Counted from the stretch's first letter, positions 1-8,900 are shown. The stretch is 64,000 nucleotides of DNA from Stenotrophomonas sp. UBA2124 (GCA_002329155.1 DCXY01000019.1:34952-98951); one strand, 5' to 3'. Notes: generated from the letters alone by a model not told the origin. Made by a program: numbers and translations.

Positions 1-84
1 CGCACGTGAGACCGGTTCCTCCCTGGAAGCGTTCACATTAGCCCACGAAAATGCACGGCGCCAGCGCAAATGGTCGAATGGACA

Positions 85-654
85 TCATCGGTAACGTCGG
101 CTGTCCGCAATCTGCCTGCGGTGCAGCCGGAACAAGTGCCGTTCCAGTGCTGCGGCCAGCGGTTCACTCACTGCCTGCTGGCTCAGCCAGAGCCGGCTGC
201 CGTTGGCGGTGGCGGCTTCGGCAAGCACAACCGCAGGCAGTTCGACATGGTCGGGCAGCCACTCCGCAGGCTGCAGGCGGATGACGCCGGCCGTGCCCGG
301 GGCAAGCCCGGTGGCCTGGTGGGTATCCAGCCGCAAGCCACGCCGTGACCAGCGCACGGCGCAACCGGGCAGGGCAGGGCCGGCCTGTTGCAGCAGCCGG
401 CCTAGCAGTACCAGCGCCAGGTCCATGCGTGCTTCCAGCCGCTGCAGCTGGGCGGTGGTATCACTGCGCTCGTCGCCGTCTTCGGCGCTGCGCGAATCCT
501 CCACCAAGGCCACGCTGCGCAACAACATTTCAGAGGCGCCCGGGCGGGTGATGCTGGCGCCGGGTATGAACGCTACCGGCAGCTCGACATCACAGCTGAG
601 CGTGTCATCGAACAGCTGGATTTCGGCCAGCGCCGCCGGATCGTTCTCTGTCAT
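85..654 (-). CDS. PilZ-like flagellar cluster protein
   Basis: A 189-residue soluble protein, last gene of the fliD-fliS-fliT-like-pilZ run. It overlaps the upstream FliT-like gene by 4 bases (ATGA type), so the two are probably translationally coupled. The central part (about residues 105-165) has the beta-rich pattern of PilZ domains, including an S-x-x-G turn within RWSRRGLRL. PilZ domains bind cyclic di-GMP, but the classic RxxxR plus D/NxSxxG pair is not clearly complete, so binding is uncertain. Xanthomonads often carry a PilZ-type gene here, which supports the call more than the motif does. No signal peptide or membrane segment is visible. A link between c-di-GMP and flagellar export or motility is inferred from position. 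Confidence 0.6.
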   Translation of the reverse strand: MTENDPAALAEIQLFDDTLSCDVELPVAFIPGASITRPGASEMLLRSVALVEDSRSAEDGDERSDTTAQLQRLEARMDLALVLLGRLLQQAGPALPGCAVRWSRRGLRLDTHQATGLAPGTAGVIRLQPAEWLPDHVELPAVVLAEAATANGSRLWLSQQAVSEPLAAALERHLFRLHRRQIADSRRYR

Positions 655-953
655 CCCAAGGCTCCTGCCTGCTGGTAAGCACTGGCTGCACGTGACGACT
701 GGCGTTCCTGCCGCAGTTGGAGTGCGGCATGGTCACGCAGCTGGCTCATGCGTTCGGTGACGGCATGCTGTTCCTGCAGCAAAGCAGTAAGCGCGGCGTC
801 GGGGCCGAAATATTCAAGATACTGGCGCAGGCGCTGGTCATGCTCAAGCACGATGGCTGCCGCTAGCGCATGGTCTTCAGCGTCGATGGCGGCGTTGAGT
901 TGTTGCAGGTCGCCATGCAGGGCCTGCAGCTGCGTCTTGCGTTCGGCATCCAC
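651..953 (-). CDS. FliT-like flagellar chaperone candidate
   Basis: A small helical protein of about 100 residues, starting at GTG 953, five bases after the fliS stop and behind a GGGAG ribosome-binding sequence. An open upstream start at 1022 would overlap fliS by 65 bases and is less likely. It is rich in Leu, Gln, Ala and Glu and lacks Cys or transmembrane segments, as expected for FliT-type export chaperones that bind FliD and flagellar ATPase components. Sequence identity to enterobacterial FliT is not obvious by eye; the call rests on size, helical composition and position between fliS and the PilZ-like gene. It could be an unrelated small flagellar accessory protein. Confidence 0.55.
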   Translation of the reverse strand: MDAERKTQLQALHGDLQQLNAAIDAEDHALAAAIVLEHDQRLRQYLEYFGPDAALTALLQEQHAVTERMSQLRDHAALQLRQERQSSRAASAYQQAGALG

Positions 954-957
954 GGGG

Positions 958-1377
958 TCAGCTCCCGCGCGCACTGGGCAGGGCGCGCTGGTCCACCGGA
1001 ATCGCCTTCCATGCCGATTCAATCTCGCCCATCAGCGACAGTGACTCCTGCAATGCAGCCGGATCATTGTTGAGGTTGCCCTCGGTCAGCCGATGCAGCA
1101 CGTAGTCGTACAGCGCCGACAGGTTGCCGGCAATCTCACCGCCGGCCTCATGGTCCAGTGAACCATTGAGGTGGCCGATGATGGCGCAGGCTTCGCCGAT
1201 GGCCTTGCCTTTCAGTGCCTGGTCACCCCCGGCGAGGCAGGCTTCGGCGCGGCGGATGCGCTCACTGGCGCCCTCCAGCAGCAAAGCCACCAACTGGTGC
1301 GGGTCTGCATCGGTGACGCGGGTGGAAACGCCGACCTTGCGGTACTGCTCGGCATAGTGGCGGTTGGCACCGTACAT
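958..1377 (-). CDS. fliS: Flagellin export chaperone FliS
   Basis: A 139-residue cytoplasmic chaperone that binds the C-terminal helix of flagellin and keeps it unpolymerised until export. The N-terminus has the family pattern (YxxxxVxT-like, then DPHQLVALLLEGA), followed by helices with the GNLSALYDYVLHRL segment typical of FliS. Length matches the family (about 125-140). It lies 76 bases downstream of fliD, is probably cotranscribed with it, and is followed by the FliT-like and PilZ-like genes. Four flagellin genes upstream supply its clients. Confidence 0.95.
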   Translation of the reverse strand: MYGANRHYAEQYRKVGVSTRVTDADPHQLVALLLEGASERIRRAEACLAGGDQALKGKAIGEACAIIGHLNGSLDHEAGGEIAGNLSALYDYVLHRLTEGNLNNDPAALQESLSLMGEIESAWKAIPVDQRALPSARGS

Positions 1378-1453
1378 GGTGGCTCTCCTTCAAAGTCCGC
1401 CACTGCGGTGTTCTGCCGGTGCGGGTGGGGTTTGTCTGTGTGCGGGTGGTGGC

Positions 1454-2815
1454 TCAGCTCTTCTGCGAGACACCAAGCTGCTGGGCAAGGAAGTTGCTGG
1501 TGCTCTGCATCTGCGCCACCAGGGTGTCCATTGCGGTGAACTGTCTGGTGTAGCGCAGGGCCACCATCTCCATGCGTGCGTCCAGGTTGTCCAGCTCCTT
1601 CTCCAGCTTCTTGATCTGTTTGTTGAGCGAGTCGGTACGCTGGGTGAGGGTGCCGTCGCTGTCCAGGTTGCTTTTGAGCAATGTGGCCATGCGGCTGGTG
1701 AGCGGGCCATTCTCGCCAAGCAGGTTGGCCGCGGCGGACGGGTCATCGGCCAGAGTCTTGTCGAACGTGGTGCTGCTGAAGCTCAGCGTCCCGTCCTTGG
1801 CAATGGCCAGGCCAAGTGCCTTCATGTCGTTGACGTTGTCGCTGACCGTGTTGCGCAACTGCTGCTGCAGGCCACGGACCATGGAATCGCCGGTCAGCGC
1901 GGCGGCCTTGTTGTTGGTGGCGTCGTAGGCACTGGCGTTGCCGAGCTGCTTGACCGTGGCGTTGTAGGCACTGACGAATGCCTGCAGGTTGATCTTCAGC
2001 GATGTGTTGTCCTGGGCAATGCCCAGGGTGCGCTTGCTGCCTTCCTCGGCCTTGGTCAGGGTGAGGCTGACACCGGGAATGATGTCGGTGAGGGTGTTGG
2101 TGGCCGATTCGCGCTCGAAGCCATCCACCCGCACCAGCGCGTTGGTGGCGGCGGTGTTCTGCTGCATGCCACCGGCATTGCCGTCCCAGGTCAATGCCGA
2201 CAGGCCACCATTGCCACCGGATGCGGTGACCTTGAGCGCTCCCTTGGTGCCGGAATCCACGGCATTCATAACCAGGTGCTGGCCGTCGCTGGCGGTAATG
2301 ACGGTCGCGCTGACGCCCTTGCCATCGGCGGCCTTGTTGATGGCGGCCGCAATGTCCTTCAGGGTGCTGCCAGGCGCGATATCGACATCCAGCGTCTTGT
2401 CGCCCCAGCTGAAGCTGAGCTTGCCGTCGCCAACTGCGGCGCTGGCATCAAAAGCGCCCGAGGTAAGCTTCTGCGCCTGTGCAAGGCGCACCACTTCCAC
2501 GCTGTAATTGCCGGCAATGGCAGTGGTCTTGCCGCTGCTGGCATCGGTGATGACGCTGGCGGTGAAGCCGCTGCCTTCGGGAATATTGGCCTTGTAGCTG
2601 GGTGCACCGGCGCCCTTCACCAGATCCTTGAGTGCGGTCTGCAGGCTGGCCAGCGAACTCTTGATGTTGCCCAGCGCCGACAACTTGGCGGTGGCAGCGG
2701 TTCCCTGCTTGTTGATGCGTTGCTCGGTGGGCTTGCGTTCGGCGGCCACCAGCTGCTTTACGAGGGTTGGAATATCAAGGCCGGAGCCGACGGCGGCAAG
2801 TGAGGGGTTGGCCAT
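1454..2815 (-). CDS. fliD: Flagellar filament cap FliD (hook-associated protein 2)
   Basis: A 453-residue cap protein that sits at the filament tip and inserts flagellin subunits. The N-terminal domain (GSGLDIPTLVKQLVAAERKP, residues 11-30) and the C-terminal coiled region (from about 390, with LNKQIKKLEKELDNLDARME) are the two conserved FliD parts; the middle is the variable domain. It is exported by the flagellar type III system, so there is no signal peptide. A sigma-28-type promoter lies 47-74 bases upstream of the start. It heads the fliD-fliS-fliT-like-pilZ group. Confidence 0.97.
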   Translation of the reverse strand: MANPSLAAVGSGLDIPTLVKQLVAAERKPTEQRINKQGTAATAKLSALGNIKSSLASLQTALKDLVKGAGAPSYKANIPEGSGFTASVITDASSGKTTAIAGNYSVEVVRLAQAQKLTSGAFDASAAVGDGKLSFSWGDKTLDVDIAPGSTLKDIAAAINKAADGKGVSATVITASDGQHLVMNAVDSGTKGALKVTASGGNGGLSALTWDGNAGGMQQNTAATNALVRVDGFERESATNTLTDIIPGVSLTLTKAEEGSKRTLGIAQDNTSLKINLQAFVSAYNATVKQLGNASAYDATNNKAAALTGDSMVRGLQQQLRNTVSDNVNDMKALGLAIAKDGTLSFSSTTFDKTLADDPSAAANLLGENGPLTSRMATLLKSNLDSDGTLTQRTDSLNKQIKKLEKELDNLDARMEMVALRYTRQFTAMDTLVAQMQSTSNFLAQQLGVSQKS

Positions 2816-2861
2816 ATGAGTTCCTTGGTCGTGACGGGCGGACGCCGCGCAGGCTTACGGG

Positions 2862-2889
2862 GTATCGGCAGGCACCGCGCCGGACTTTA
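2862..2889 (-). promoter_or_regulatory. Sigma-28 (FliA) promoter of fliD
   Basis: Read on the minus strand, TAAA (2886-2889) is followed by 16 bases and then GCCGATAC (2862-2869). This fits the FliA pattern TAAA-N15-GCCGATAA with one base more spacing, the same spacing as two flagellin promoters in this window. Confidence 0.75.
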
Positions 2890-2964
2890 GTCAGGCACGG
2901 GCTGCTGGCCCAGAAATGCAAACCTTGTGCCATTTCGTCATCGAATGACGGCTCGTCATATAGG

Positions 2965-2992
2965 CAAAGCCCCCGCCTTTCGGCGAGGGCTC
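2965..2992 (-). terminator. Terminator after flagellin gene 1
   Basis: A GC-rich hairpin with arms AGCCCTCGCC and GGCGGGGGCT (one mismatch) lies just past the stop at 3044 and is followed by TTT in the minus-strand direction. It separates the flagellin gene from fliD. Confidence 0.7.
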
Positions 2993-3043
2993 CGTGGTAC
3001 GGCGCAGTGGGTGCGGCCCGCGCCGCGCCCACCTGTGCATCAA

Positions 3044-4225
3044 TCAGCCCAGCAGGCTGAGCACGTTCTGGGTGGAGCTATTGGCCTGGGCCAGCATGGC
3101 GGTACCGGCCTGCTTGAGGATCTGGGTGCGGCTCAGTTCCGCCGTTTCCTTGGCATAGTCGGTATCCAGAATGCGGCCACGCGATGCCGACAGGTTCTCC
3201 GAGGTGGTGGACAGGTTGGAGATGGTGGAGCTGAAGCGGTTCTGGATGGCACCCATGTCCGCGCGCGAGTTGTTCACGGCGGTCAGGGCCTTGTCGGCGA
3301 TTTCCAGGGCCTGCTGGGCACCGGTGAAGGAGGAGATGTCCAGGTCCTTCAGGTAGCTGGTAGTACCCGCCGCAGCGGTGGCCGTGGCGGCAACACCGGC
3401 CGAGGCATAAGTAATGCCGCTGCTGGCGGTAGCGGAGCCTGCGGTGAAGCTGAAATCCACACCAGCTTTCAAAGAGGTCAGGCTGAGCTTGCCCGCACTG
3501 TCAATCGACGCGTGAACACCGGTCTGGTCCATCTTTTCGTTGATGGTGGAAACCAGTTTCTTCTGCACGTCGGCGGCAGTGTCACCAATGGCGAACTTGA
3601 CCGCGTCGATGGCCTTGCCGTTGATCGACATGCCCGAGATGCTGCCGGCGGTGGTGGCGGTGCCGGTTGCTATCGCTGCGGTACTGGTCTGCGTGGCGGC
3701 GAAGGAGGCGCGGCCCAGCGAATCGACATTGGCATCAACGATGGAGTTGATGCCAATGGTCTGGCCGGCATCGGCACCCACCTGGAACAGCGCGCCCGAG
3801 AACGAGCCATCCAGCAGCTTGGTGCCGTTGAAGTTGGTCTGGCCGGCAACGCGGTCGATTTCCTTCATCAGCTGGGTGACTTCGGCGTTCAGTGCGTCGC
3901 GGTCGGTCTGCGAGTTGGTGGCATTGGCCGACTGCACCGACAGCTCGCGGATGCGCTGCAGGTTGTTGCCGATTTCCACCATCGCGCCTTCTGCGGTCTG
4001 CGCCAGCGAGATGCCGTCGTTGGCGTTGCGCACGGCAACGTCCAGGCCGCGGATCTGCGTGGTGAAACGCTGCGAGATGGCCAGGCCTGCAGCATCATCC
4101 TTTGCGCTGTTGATGCGCAGGCCCGAGGAAAGGCGCTGGATGGAGGTGGCCAGGCTGGCGCCGTTCGCGTTCAGATTGCGCTGCGCGTTGAGCGACATGA
4201 TGTTGGTGTTGATGACTTGTGCCAT
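3044..4225 (-). CDS. fliC: Flagellin (tandem copy 1)
   Basis: A 393-residue flagellin, the main filament subunit exported by the flagellar type III system. The D0/D1 N-terminal region (AQVINTNIMSLNAQRNLN, SGLRINSAKDDAAGLAISQRF, residues 2-60) and the C-terminal D1/D0 region (NRFSSTISNLSTTSENLSASRGRILDTDYAKETAELSR to NVLSLLG) are conserved; the middle, about residues 165-290, is the variable surface domain. It is one of four tandem paralogues. It has its own sigma-28 promoter and its own terminator, so it is probably monocistronic. The leader is nearly identical to that of copy 2. Confidence 0.97.
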   Translation of the reverse strand: MAQVINTNIMSLNAQRNLNANGASLATSIQRLSSGLRINSAKDDAAGLAISQRFTTQIRGLDVAVRNANDGISLAQTAEGAMVEIGNNLQRIRELSVQSANATNSQTDRDALNAEVTQLMKEIDRVAGQTNFNGTKLLDGSFSGALFQVGADAGQTIGINSIVDANVDSLGRASFAATQTSTAAIATGTATTAGSISGMSINGKAIDAVKFAIGDTAADVQKKLVSTINEKMDQTGVHASIDSAGKLSLTSLKAGVDFSFTAGSATASSGITYASAGVAATATAAAGTTSYLKDLDISSFTGAQQALEIADKALTAVNNSRADMGAIQNRFSSTISNLSTTSENLSASRGRILDTDYAKETAELSRTQILKQAGTAMLAQANSSTQNVLSLLG

Positions 4226-4325
4226 GGTGCGGGATTCCTAGTTGTCGATTGATCCGGCAGCTCAGCGTGGCCGGTGGTGGCTGCAGTGGATGAGGTGGTT
4301 GCACCAGGAGCCGCTGCTGTTATCT

Positions 4326-4353
4326 CTATCGGCCAATATCGCTGTCATCTTTA
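4326..4353 (-). promoter_or_regulatory. Sigma-28 promoter of flagellin gene 1
   Basis: On the minus strand TAAA (4350-4353), 16 bases, then GCCGATAG (4326-4333), a near-consensus FliA promoter about 100 bases before the start codon. Confidence 0.8.
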
Positions 4354-4485
4354 GTGGCAATTGGCAAGTCTTGTTTGTCTGCGCGCCGCAGGCAGGCATG
4401 CATGCCGGCCATCGGCCAGCCATCCGGATACGGGTCGGCTTCGCCCACGATCCGGCGGCTCGGCCTGTGCATCCGGTGGCATACG

Positions 4486-4518
4486 AAAAACAACGCCCCG
4501 GCCGAACCGGGGCGTTGG
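4486..4518 (-). terminator. Terminator after flagellin gene 2
   Basis: Inverted repeat CAACGCCCCGG / CCGGGGCGTTG followed by a run of T on the minus strand (AAAAA at 4486-4490 on plus). It lies 45 bases past the stop codon. Confidence 0.85.
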
Positions 4519-4562
4519 GGTGTTTCTCTGCCGACGCGCAGAGCAGCTGCGCCGGCCCTGCA

Positions 4563-5765
4563 TCAGCCCAGCAGGCTGAGCACGTTCTGGGTGGAGCTGT
4601 TGGCCTGGGCCAGCATGGCGGTACCGGCCTGCTTCAGGATCTGGGTACGGCTCAGCTCGGCCGTTTCCTTGGCGTAGTCGGTATCCAGGATACGGCCACG
4701 CGATGCCGACAGGTTCTCCGAGGTGGTGGACAGGTTGGAGATGGTGGAGCTGAAGCGGTTCTGGATGGCACCCATGTCCGCGCGCGAGTTGTTCACCGCG
4801 GTCAGCGCCTTGTCGACGATGGAGATGGCCTGTTGCGCACCCAGGAAGGTGGAGATATTGAGATCGCTGGCGAACTTGCCGGCTGCTGCCGTCGTGTTGG
4901 CGGTCATCGTCGGGCCTGTGGCGCCGGTCCATGTGCCGAAGGTGACAGCGATGGCGTTGAAGGTGCCCTTTGCGTCAACCGAGTTCTGGACCGAGGTCAG
5001 GTTGATCTTTCCAGCAGTGGCGTCCAGTTCAGCGTATACGCCGGTCTTGTCGAGCGACTGATTGATTGCAGTAACCAGGGCGGCGGCCGTCGCTTTCTGT
5101 GTGGCCGCGGCGTCTGTACCAGCCTTGACGTTGACATCGTCAATCTTATAAGCCTTACCATCGGCTCCCTTGATTGTCATGCCGCTGATTTTCGCATCGG
5201 CATTGGGAGCTGGGGCACCGACGGTGAAGCTGTTGGTATCGAAGCTGACTCCACCCAGCTTGCTGGTGCTGGCATTCACGATGGAATTGATGCCGATGGT
5301 CTGGCCGGCATCAGCACCCACCTGGAACAGCGCCCCAGAGAAGGAGCCATCCAGCAGTTTGGTGCCGTTGAAGTTGGTCTGGCCGGCAACGCGGTCGATT
5401 TCCTTCATCAGCTGGGTGACTTCGGCATTCAGTGCGTCGCGATCTGTCTGCGAGTTGGTGGCGTTGCCCGACTGCACCGACAGCTCGCGGATACGCTGCA
5501 GGTTGTTGCCGATTTCCACCATTGCACCTTCAGCCGTCTGCGCCAGCGAGATGCCGTCGTTGGCGTTGCGCACGGCCACATCAAGACCACGGATCTGGGT
5601 GGTGAAGCGCTGCGAAATGGCCAGACCGGCGGCGTCGTCCCTGGCACTATTGATGCGCATGCCCGAGGAAAGTCGCTGGATCGAGGTAGCCAGGCTGGCG
5701 CCGTTCGCGTTCAGATTGCGCTGCGCGTTGAGCGACATGATGTTGGTGTTGATGACTTGTGCCAT
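4563..5765 (-). CDS. fliC: Flagellin (tandem copy 2)
   Basis: A 400-residue flagellin with the same conserved N- and C-terminal halves as copy 1, and a different central domain (about residues 165-300). The leader from the start codon to about 5828 is almost base-for-base the same as the leader of copy 1, so these two copies look like the most recent duplication and may exchange sequence. It has its own sigma-28 promoter and its own rho-independent terminator. The filament may be mixed, as in other bacteria with several flagellins; which copy dominates cannot be told from sequence. Confidence 0.97.
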   Translation of the reverse strand: MAQVINTNIMSLNAQRNLNANGASLATSIQRLSSGMRINSARDDAAGLAISQRFTTQIRGLDVAVRNANDGISLAQTAEGAMVEIGNNLQRIRELSVQSGNATNSQTDRDALNAEVTQLMKEIDRVAGQTNFNGTKLLDGSFSGALFQVGADAGQTIGINSIVNASTSKLGGVSFDTNSFTVGAPAPNADAKISGMTIKGADGKAYKIDDVNVKAGTDAAATQKATAAALVTAINQSLDKTGVYAELDATAGKINLTSVQNSVDAKGTFNAIAVTFGTWTGATGPTMTANTTAAAGKFASDLNISTFLGAQQAISIVDKALTAVNNSRADMGAIQNRFSSTISNLSTTSENLSASRGRILDTDYAKETAELSRTQILKQAGTAMLAQANSSTQNVLSLLG

Positions 5766-5848
5766 GGTGCGGGATTCCTGGTTGGCGATTGATCCGGCAG
5801 CTCAGCGTGGCCGGTGGTGGCTGCAGTCGTTTACCGCTGCTGATGAAA

Positions 5849-5876
5849 CTATCGGCATTTCCCCCATCCGGCTTTA
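5849..5876 (-). promoter_or_regulatory. Sigma-28 promoter of flagellin gene 2
   Basis: On the minus strand TAAA (5873-5876), 16 bases, then GCCGATAG (5849-5856). Same elements and spacing as flagellin gene 1, although the spacer sequence differs. Confidence 0.8.
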
Positions 5877-6017
5877 GGGGGAATGTGAATGTGTCGGTAG
5901 GCCGTTAAGGAAGGGCGGATGCAGTTGGCATAGCGCCTGCGTCGGGGCATTGCGGGTGCCCAAGCTGATTCAGGGCCCCAGGCAGATGCAGGGCAGGGCG
6001 CCGCGGGGCGGATGAAG

Positions 6018-6059
6018 AAAAAGCAGAACGCCCCGGCGGGCCGGGGCGTTCTGCTTTTT
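6018..6059 (-). terminator. Perfect 20-bp-arm terminator after flagellin gene 3
   Basis: Two exact 20-base arms (6018-6037 and 6040-6059) flank a two-base loop and begin and end with A5/T5 runs. It can act in both directions. A second short hairpin (6065-6085, GGTACGGC / GCCGTACC) lies between it and the stop codon. Confidence 0.9.
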
Positions 6060-6094
6060 GCGGCGGTACGGCGTGAGGCCGTACCAGCGATGCA

Positions 6095-7306
6095 TCAACC
6101 CAGCAGGCTGAGCACGTTCTGGGTGGAGCTGTTGGCCTGGGCCAGCATGGCGGTACCGGCCTGCTTGAGGATCTGCGAGCGGCTCAGCTCGGCCGTTTCC
6201 TTGGCGTAGTCGGTATCCAGGATGCGGCCACGCGATGCCGACAGGTTCTCCGAGGTGGTGGACAGGTTGGAGATGGTGGAGCTGAAGCGGTTCTGGATGG
6301 CACCCATGTCTGCACGCGAGTTGTTCACGGCGGTCAGCGCCTTGTCGACGATGGACAGTGCACGCTGCGAACCGATCGGCTTGCTGATATCAAGCGTGCC
6401 TACGTTCGAGACGGTGCTTGAAAGGCTTGTTTTGGCACCTGCGCCGAGATCGATACCGTTGGTGGCAGCCACCATGGCAGCATCATAGCCCGCCGGTGCC
6501 GTGCCTTTCGCACCGAAAGAAAACACCTGGTCGGCCTTCACACTGGACAGGCTGATGGATTTGTCAGCATTGACAACGGCGTAGACACCCGTCTGATCCA
6601 TCTTTTCGTTGATCGCCGCCGCAACTGCCGCACTCTGCGACTGGCCCTTCGCCACCTTGATGTCACCGAGAGCGATATCCGTCTGCTTGGTGCCCACGTA
6701 GGTGGAGATACCCATGCCCTTGACCGTGGTGTCGGCGGCTGCTGCATCGGCCGAAAATGCCGCAATGCTGGCATCCTGGGAGAAGGTTGCCGTGCCCAGC
6801 GTGTCCGTCTTGGCGTTCACGATGCTGTTGATGCCGATGGTCTGGCCCGCATCGGCACCGACCTGGAACAGCGCGCCGGAGAAGGAACCATCCAGCAGCT
6901 TGGTGCCGTTGAAGTTGGTCTGGCCGGCAACGCGGTCGATTTCCTTCACCAGCTGAGTGACTTCAGCGTTCAGTGCATCGCGGTCGGTCTGCGAGTTGGT
7001 GGCATTGGCCGACTGTACCGACAGCTCGCGGATACGCTGCAGGTTGTTGCCGATTTCCACCATTGCACCTTCAGCGGTCTGCGCCAGCGAGATGCCGTCG
7101 TTGGCATTGCGCACCGCAACATCAAGACCACGGATCTGGGTGGTGAAACGCTGCGAGATGGCCAGACCAGCGGCGTCATCCTTGGCGCTGTTGATGCGCA
7201 TGCCCGAGGAGAGGCGCTGGATGGAGGTAGCCAGGCTGGAGCCGTTCACGTTCAGATTGCGCTGAGCGTTGAGCGACATGATGTTGGTGTTGATGACTTG
7301 TGCCAT
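6095..7306 (-). CDS. fliC: Flagellin (tandem copy 3)
   Basis: A 403-residue flagellin. N-terminal (SGMRINSAKDDAAGLAIS, ITQ-type D1) and C-terminal (SRGRILDTDYAKETAELSRSQ to NVLSLLG) regions match copies 1 and 2, with a few substitutions (NVNGSS near the start, QLVKEIDRV for QLMKEIDRV). The middle, about 165-300, is unlike the other copies. It has its own promoter and a strong terminator. Its leader differs from those of copies 1 and 2, so it diverged earlier or has recombined. Confidence 0.97.
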   Translation of the reverse strand: MAQVINTNIMSLNAQRNLNVNGSSLATSIQRLSSGMRINSAKDDAAGLAISQRFTTQIRGLDVAVRNANDGISLAQTAEGAMVEIGNNLQRIRELSVQSANATNSQTDRDALNAEVTQLVKEIDRVAGQTNFNGTKLLDGSFSGALFQVGADAGQTIGINSIVNAKTDTLGTATFSQDASIAAFSADAAAADTTVKGMGISTYVGTKQTDIALGDIKVAKGQSQSAAVAAAINEKMDQTGVYAVVNADKSISLSSVKADQVFSFGAKGTAPAGYDAAMVAATNGIDLGAGAKTSLSSTVSNVGTLDISKPIGSQRALSIVDKALTAVNNSRADMGAIQNRFSSTISNLSTTSENLSASRGRILDTDYAKETAELSRSQILKQAGTAMLAQANSSTQNVLSLLG

Positions 7307-7404
7307 GGTTTGGTTTCCTTTTCTGGCGATGGGTGCGACAGCTCAGCCATCCTGTGCTGGCCGCAGTGGGGGCATGTGGCGCCGCGGTGCCGCTGCTGAT
7401 ACCT

Positions 7405-7431
7405 ATAACGGCACGATGCCCAGCAGCTTTA
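7405..7431 (-). promoter_or_regulatory. Sigma-28-like promoter of flagellin gene 3
   Basis: On the minus strand TAAA (7428-7431), exactly 15 bases, then GCCGTTAT (7405-7412). The -10 element departs from GCCGATAA but is identical to that of the flgM promoter in this window, so this copy may be expressed at a different level. Confidence 0.65.
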
Positions 7432-7568
7432 GGGCGGCGGCGCAAGCGGCCCAGAATTCATCCAGGTCACAATGTGGTTCCCATGCAGGAGCGGAAAACT
7501 GCCGCGAAGCATTGAGCACTCTCTTCTGGCCGTTGTTGATCGCGATTACTTGTGCAGGTTTCTTGAAC

Positions 7569-7594
7569 GAAAAAGCCCCGGCATTGCCGGGGCA
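7569..7594 (-). terminator. Terminator after flagellin gene 4
   Basis: Hairpin TGCCCCGGC / GCCGGGGC followed by CTTTTTC on the minus strand, 28 bases beyond the stop codon. Confidence 0.85.
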
Positions 7595-7621
7595 TTCATC
7601 TGCCTGTTACCTGCGCAGGCG

Positions 7622-8821
7622 TTACTTCAGCAGACTCAACACATCCTGCGGCAGCTGATTGGCCTGGGCCAGCATGGCGGTACCGGCCTGCTTGAGGATC
7701 TGCGTGCGGGCCAGCTCGGCGGTTTCCTTGGCGTAGTCGGTATCCAGGATGCGGCCACGCGATGCCGACAGGTTCTCCGAGGTGGTGGACAGGTTGGAGA
7801 TGGTGGAGCTGAAGCGGTTCTGGATGGCACCCATGTCCGCGCGCGAGTTGTTGACCGAGGTAAGTGCCTTGTCGATGATTTCCAGCGCACGCTGTGCACC
7901 GGCAAAACTGCGGACATCCAGATCCTGTGCGTGCTGGAAGTTCTGGGTAGTGGGTGCAACAAGCGCACCGCCTGCGAAGGTCAGGCCGGTGCCACCGGTC
8001 ATGGTTCCACCATTGCCCGCAGTGATGGTCTGGCCGGCCTTCAGCGATTCAAGCTTGATGTTGGTGCCGGAGATTGAAGCGTACAGCCCGGTCTGGTCCA
8101 GCTTCTCGTTGAGTGCCTGGGTGATCTTGCGGTTCAGATCGGCAGGCGTGTCGCCGATGGCGATGTCGATATCCGGGAAGGTGATGGGGGTTGCCGCAGC
8201 CGCACCGTCGGCCTGCACGCTGACGGTCAGCCCGGAGAGCTTGCCGGCTGCGGTAGCCGCAGTGCCGGTAGCCGCGACGATATTCATGTCGGCGGCAAAC
8301 CCAGCCCGGCCGATGGTATCGATGTTGGTGTCCACGATGCTGTTGATGGCAATGGTCTGGCCCGCGTTGGGCCCTACCTGGAACAGCGCGCCCGAGAAGC
8401 TGCCATCCAGCAGCTTGGTGCCGTTGAAGCTGGTCTGGTTGGCGACGCGGTCAATCTCCGACAGCAGCTGGTTGACTTCGGCATTGAGCGCATCGCGGTC
8501 GCTCTGCGAGTTGCTCGCATTGGCCGACTGCACGGCCAGCTCGCGGATGCGCTGCAGGTTGTTGCCCACTTCCACCATCGCGCCTTCGGCGGTCTGCGCC
8601 AGCGAGATGCCATCGTTGGCGTTGCGCACGGCAACATCAAGACCACGGATCTGCGTGGTGAACCGCTCGGAAATCGCCAGGCCCGCCGCGTCATCCCTGG
8701 CGCTGTTGATGCGCAGGCCCGAGGACAGGCGCTGGATGCTGGTAGCGAGGCTGGAGTTGGTGGTGTTGAGGTTGCGCTGAGCATTCAGCGACATCACGTT
8801 GGTATTGATGACTTGCGCCAT
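7622..8821 (-). CDS. fliC: Flagellin (tandem copy 4, divergent)
   Basis: A 399-residue flagellin, the most divergent of the four: it has NTTNSSLAT for NANGASLAT near the N-terminus, ISERF for ISQRF, QLLSEIDRVANQTSFN in D1, and ends in QLPQDVLSLLK instead of SSTQNVLSLLG. It lies 79 bases after flgL, and no sigma-28 site is visible in that gap, unlike the other three copies. It may therefore be read through from the flgK-flgL operon, or use a promoter inside flgL. This would couple it to hook-junction gene expression; that is inference. Confidence 0.96.
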   Translation of the reverse strand: MAQVINTNVMSLNAQRNLNTTNSSLATSIQRLSSGLRINSARDDAAGLAISERFTTQIRGLDVAVRNANDGISLAQTAEGAMVEVGNNLQRIRELAVQSANASNSQSDRDALNAEVNQLLSEIDRVANQTSFNGTKLLDGSFSGALFQVGPNAGQTIAINSIVDTNIDTIGRAGFAADMNIVAATGTAATAAGKLSGLTVSVQADGAAAATPITFPDIDIAIGDTPADLNRKITQALNEKLDQTGLYASISGTNIKLESLKAGQTITAGNGGTMTGGTGLTFAGGALVAPTTQNFQHAQDLDVRSFAGAQRALEIIDKALTSVNNSRADMGAIQNRFSSTISNLSTTSENLSASRGRILDTDYAKETAELARTQILKQAGTAMLAQANQLPQDVLSLLK

Positions 8822-8900
8822 GGTGATTCTCCGGTGTGATCGTTTGCCCGCTGCATGAGCGCGGCGTTGGTGATGGCAGGGCGAACTGCCGGGGTAGGGG

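Noticed and set aside
1364..2803. Long plus-strand open frame of 479 codons opposite fliD
   Set aside because: It mirrors fliD exactly, has Gly/Ala/Val/Gln-rich content typical of antisense frames in high-GC genes, and no ribosome-binding site or family match.
2927..5792. Two long plus-strand frames opposite flagellin genes 1 and 2
   Set aside because: They share repeats only because the flagellins on the other strand are duplicated; the flagellin frames are certain.
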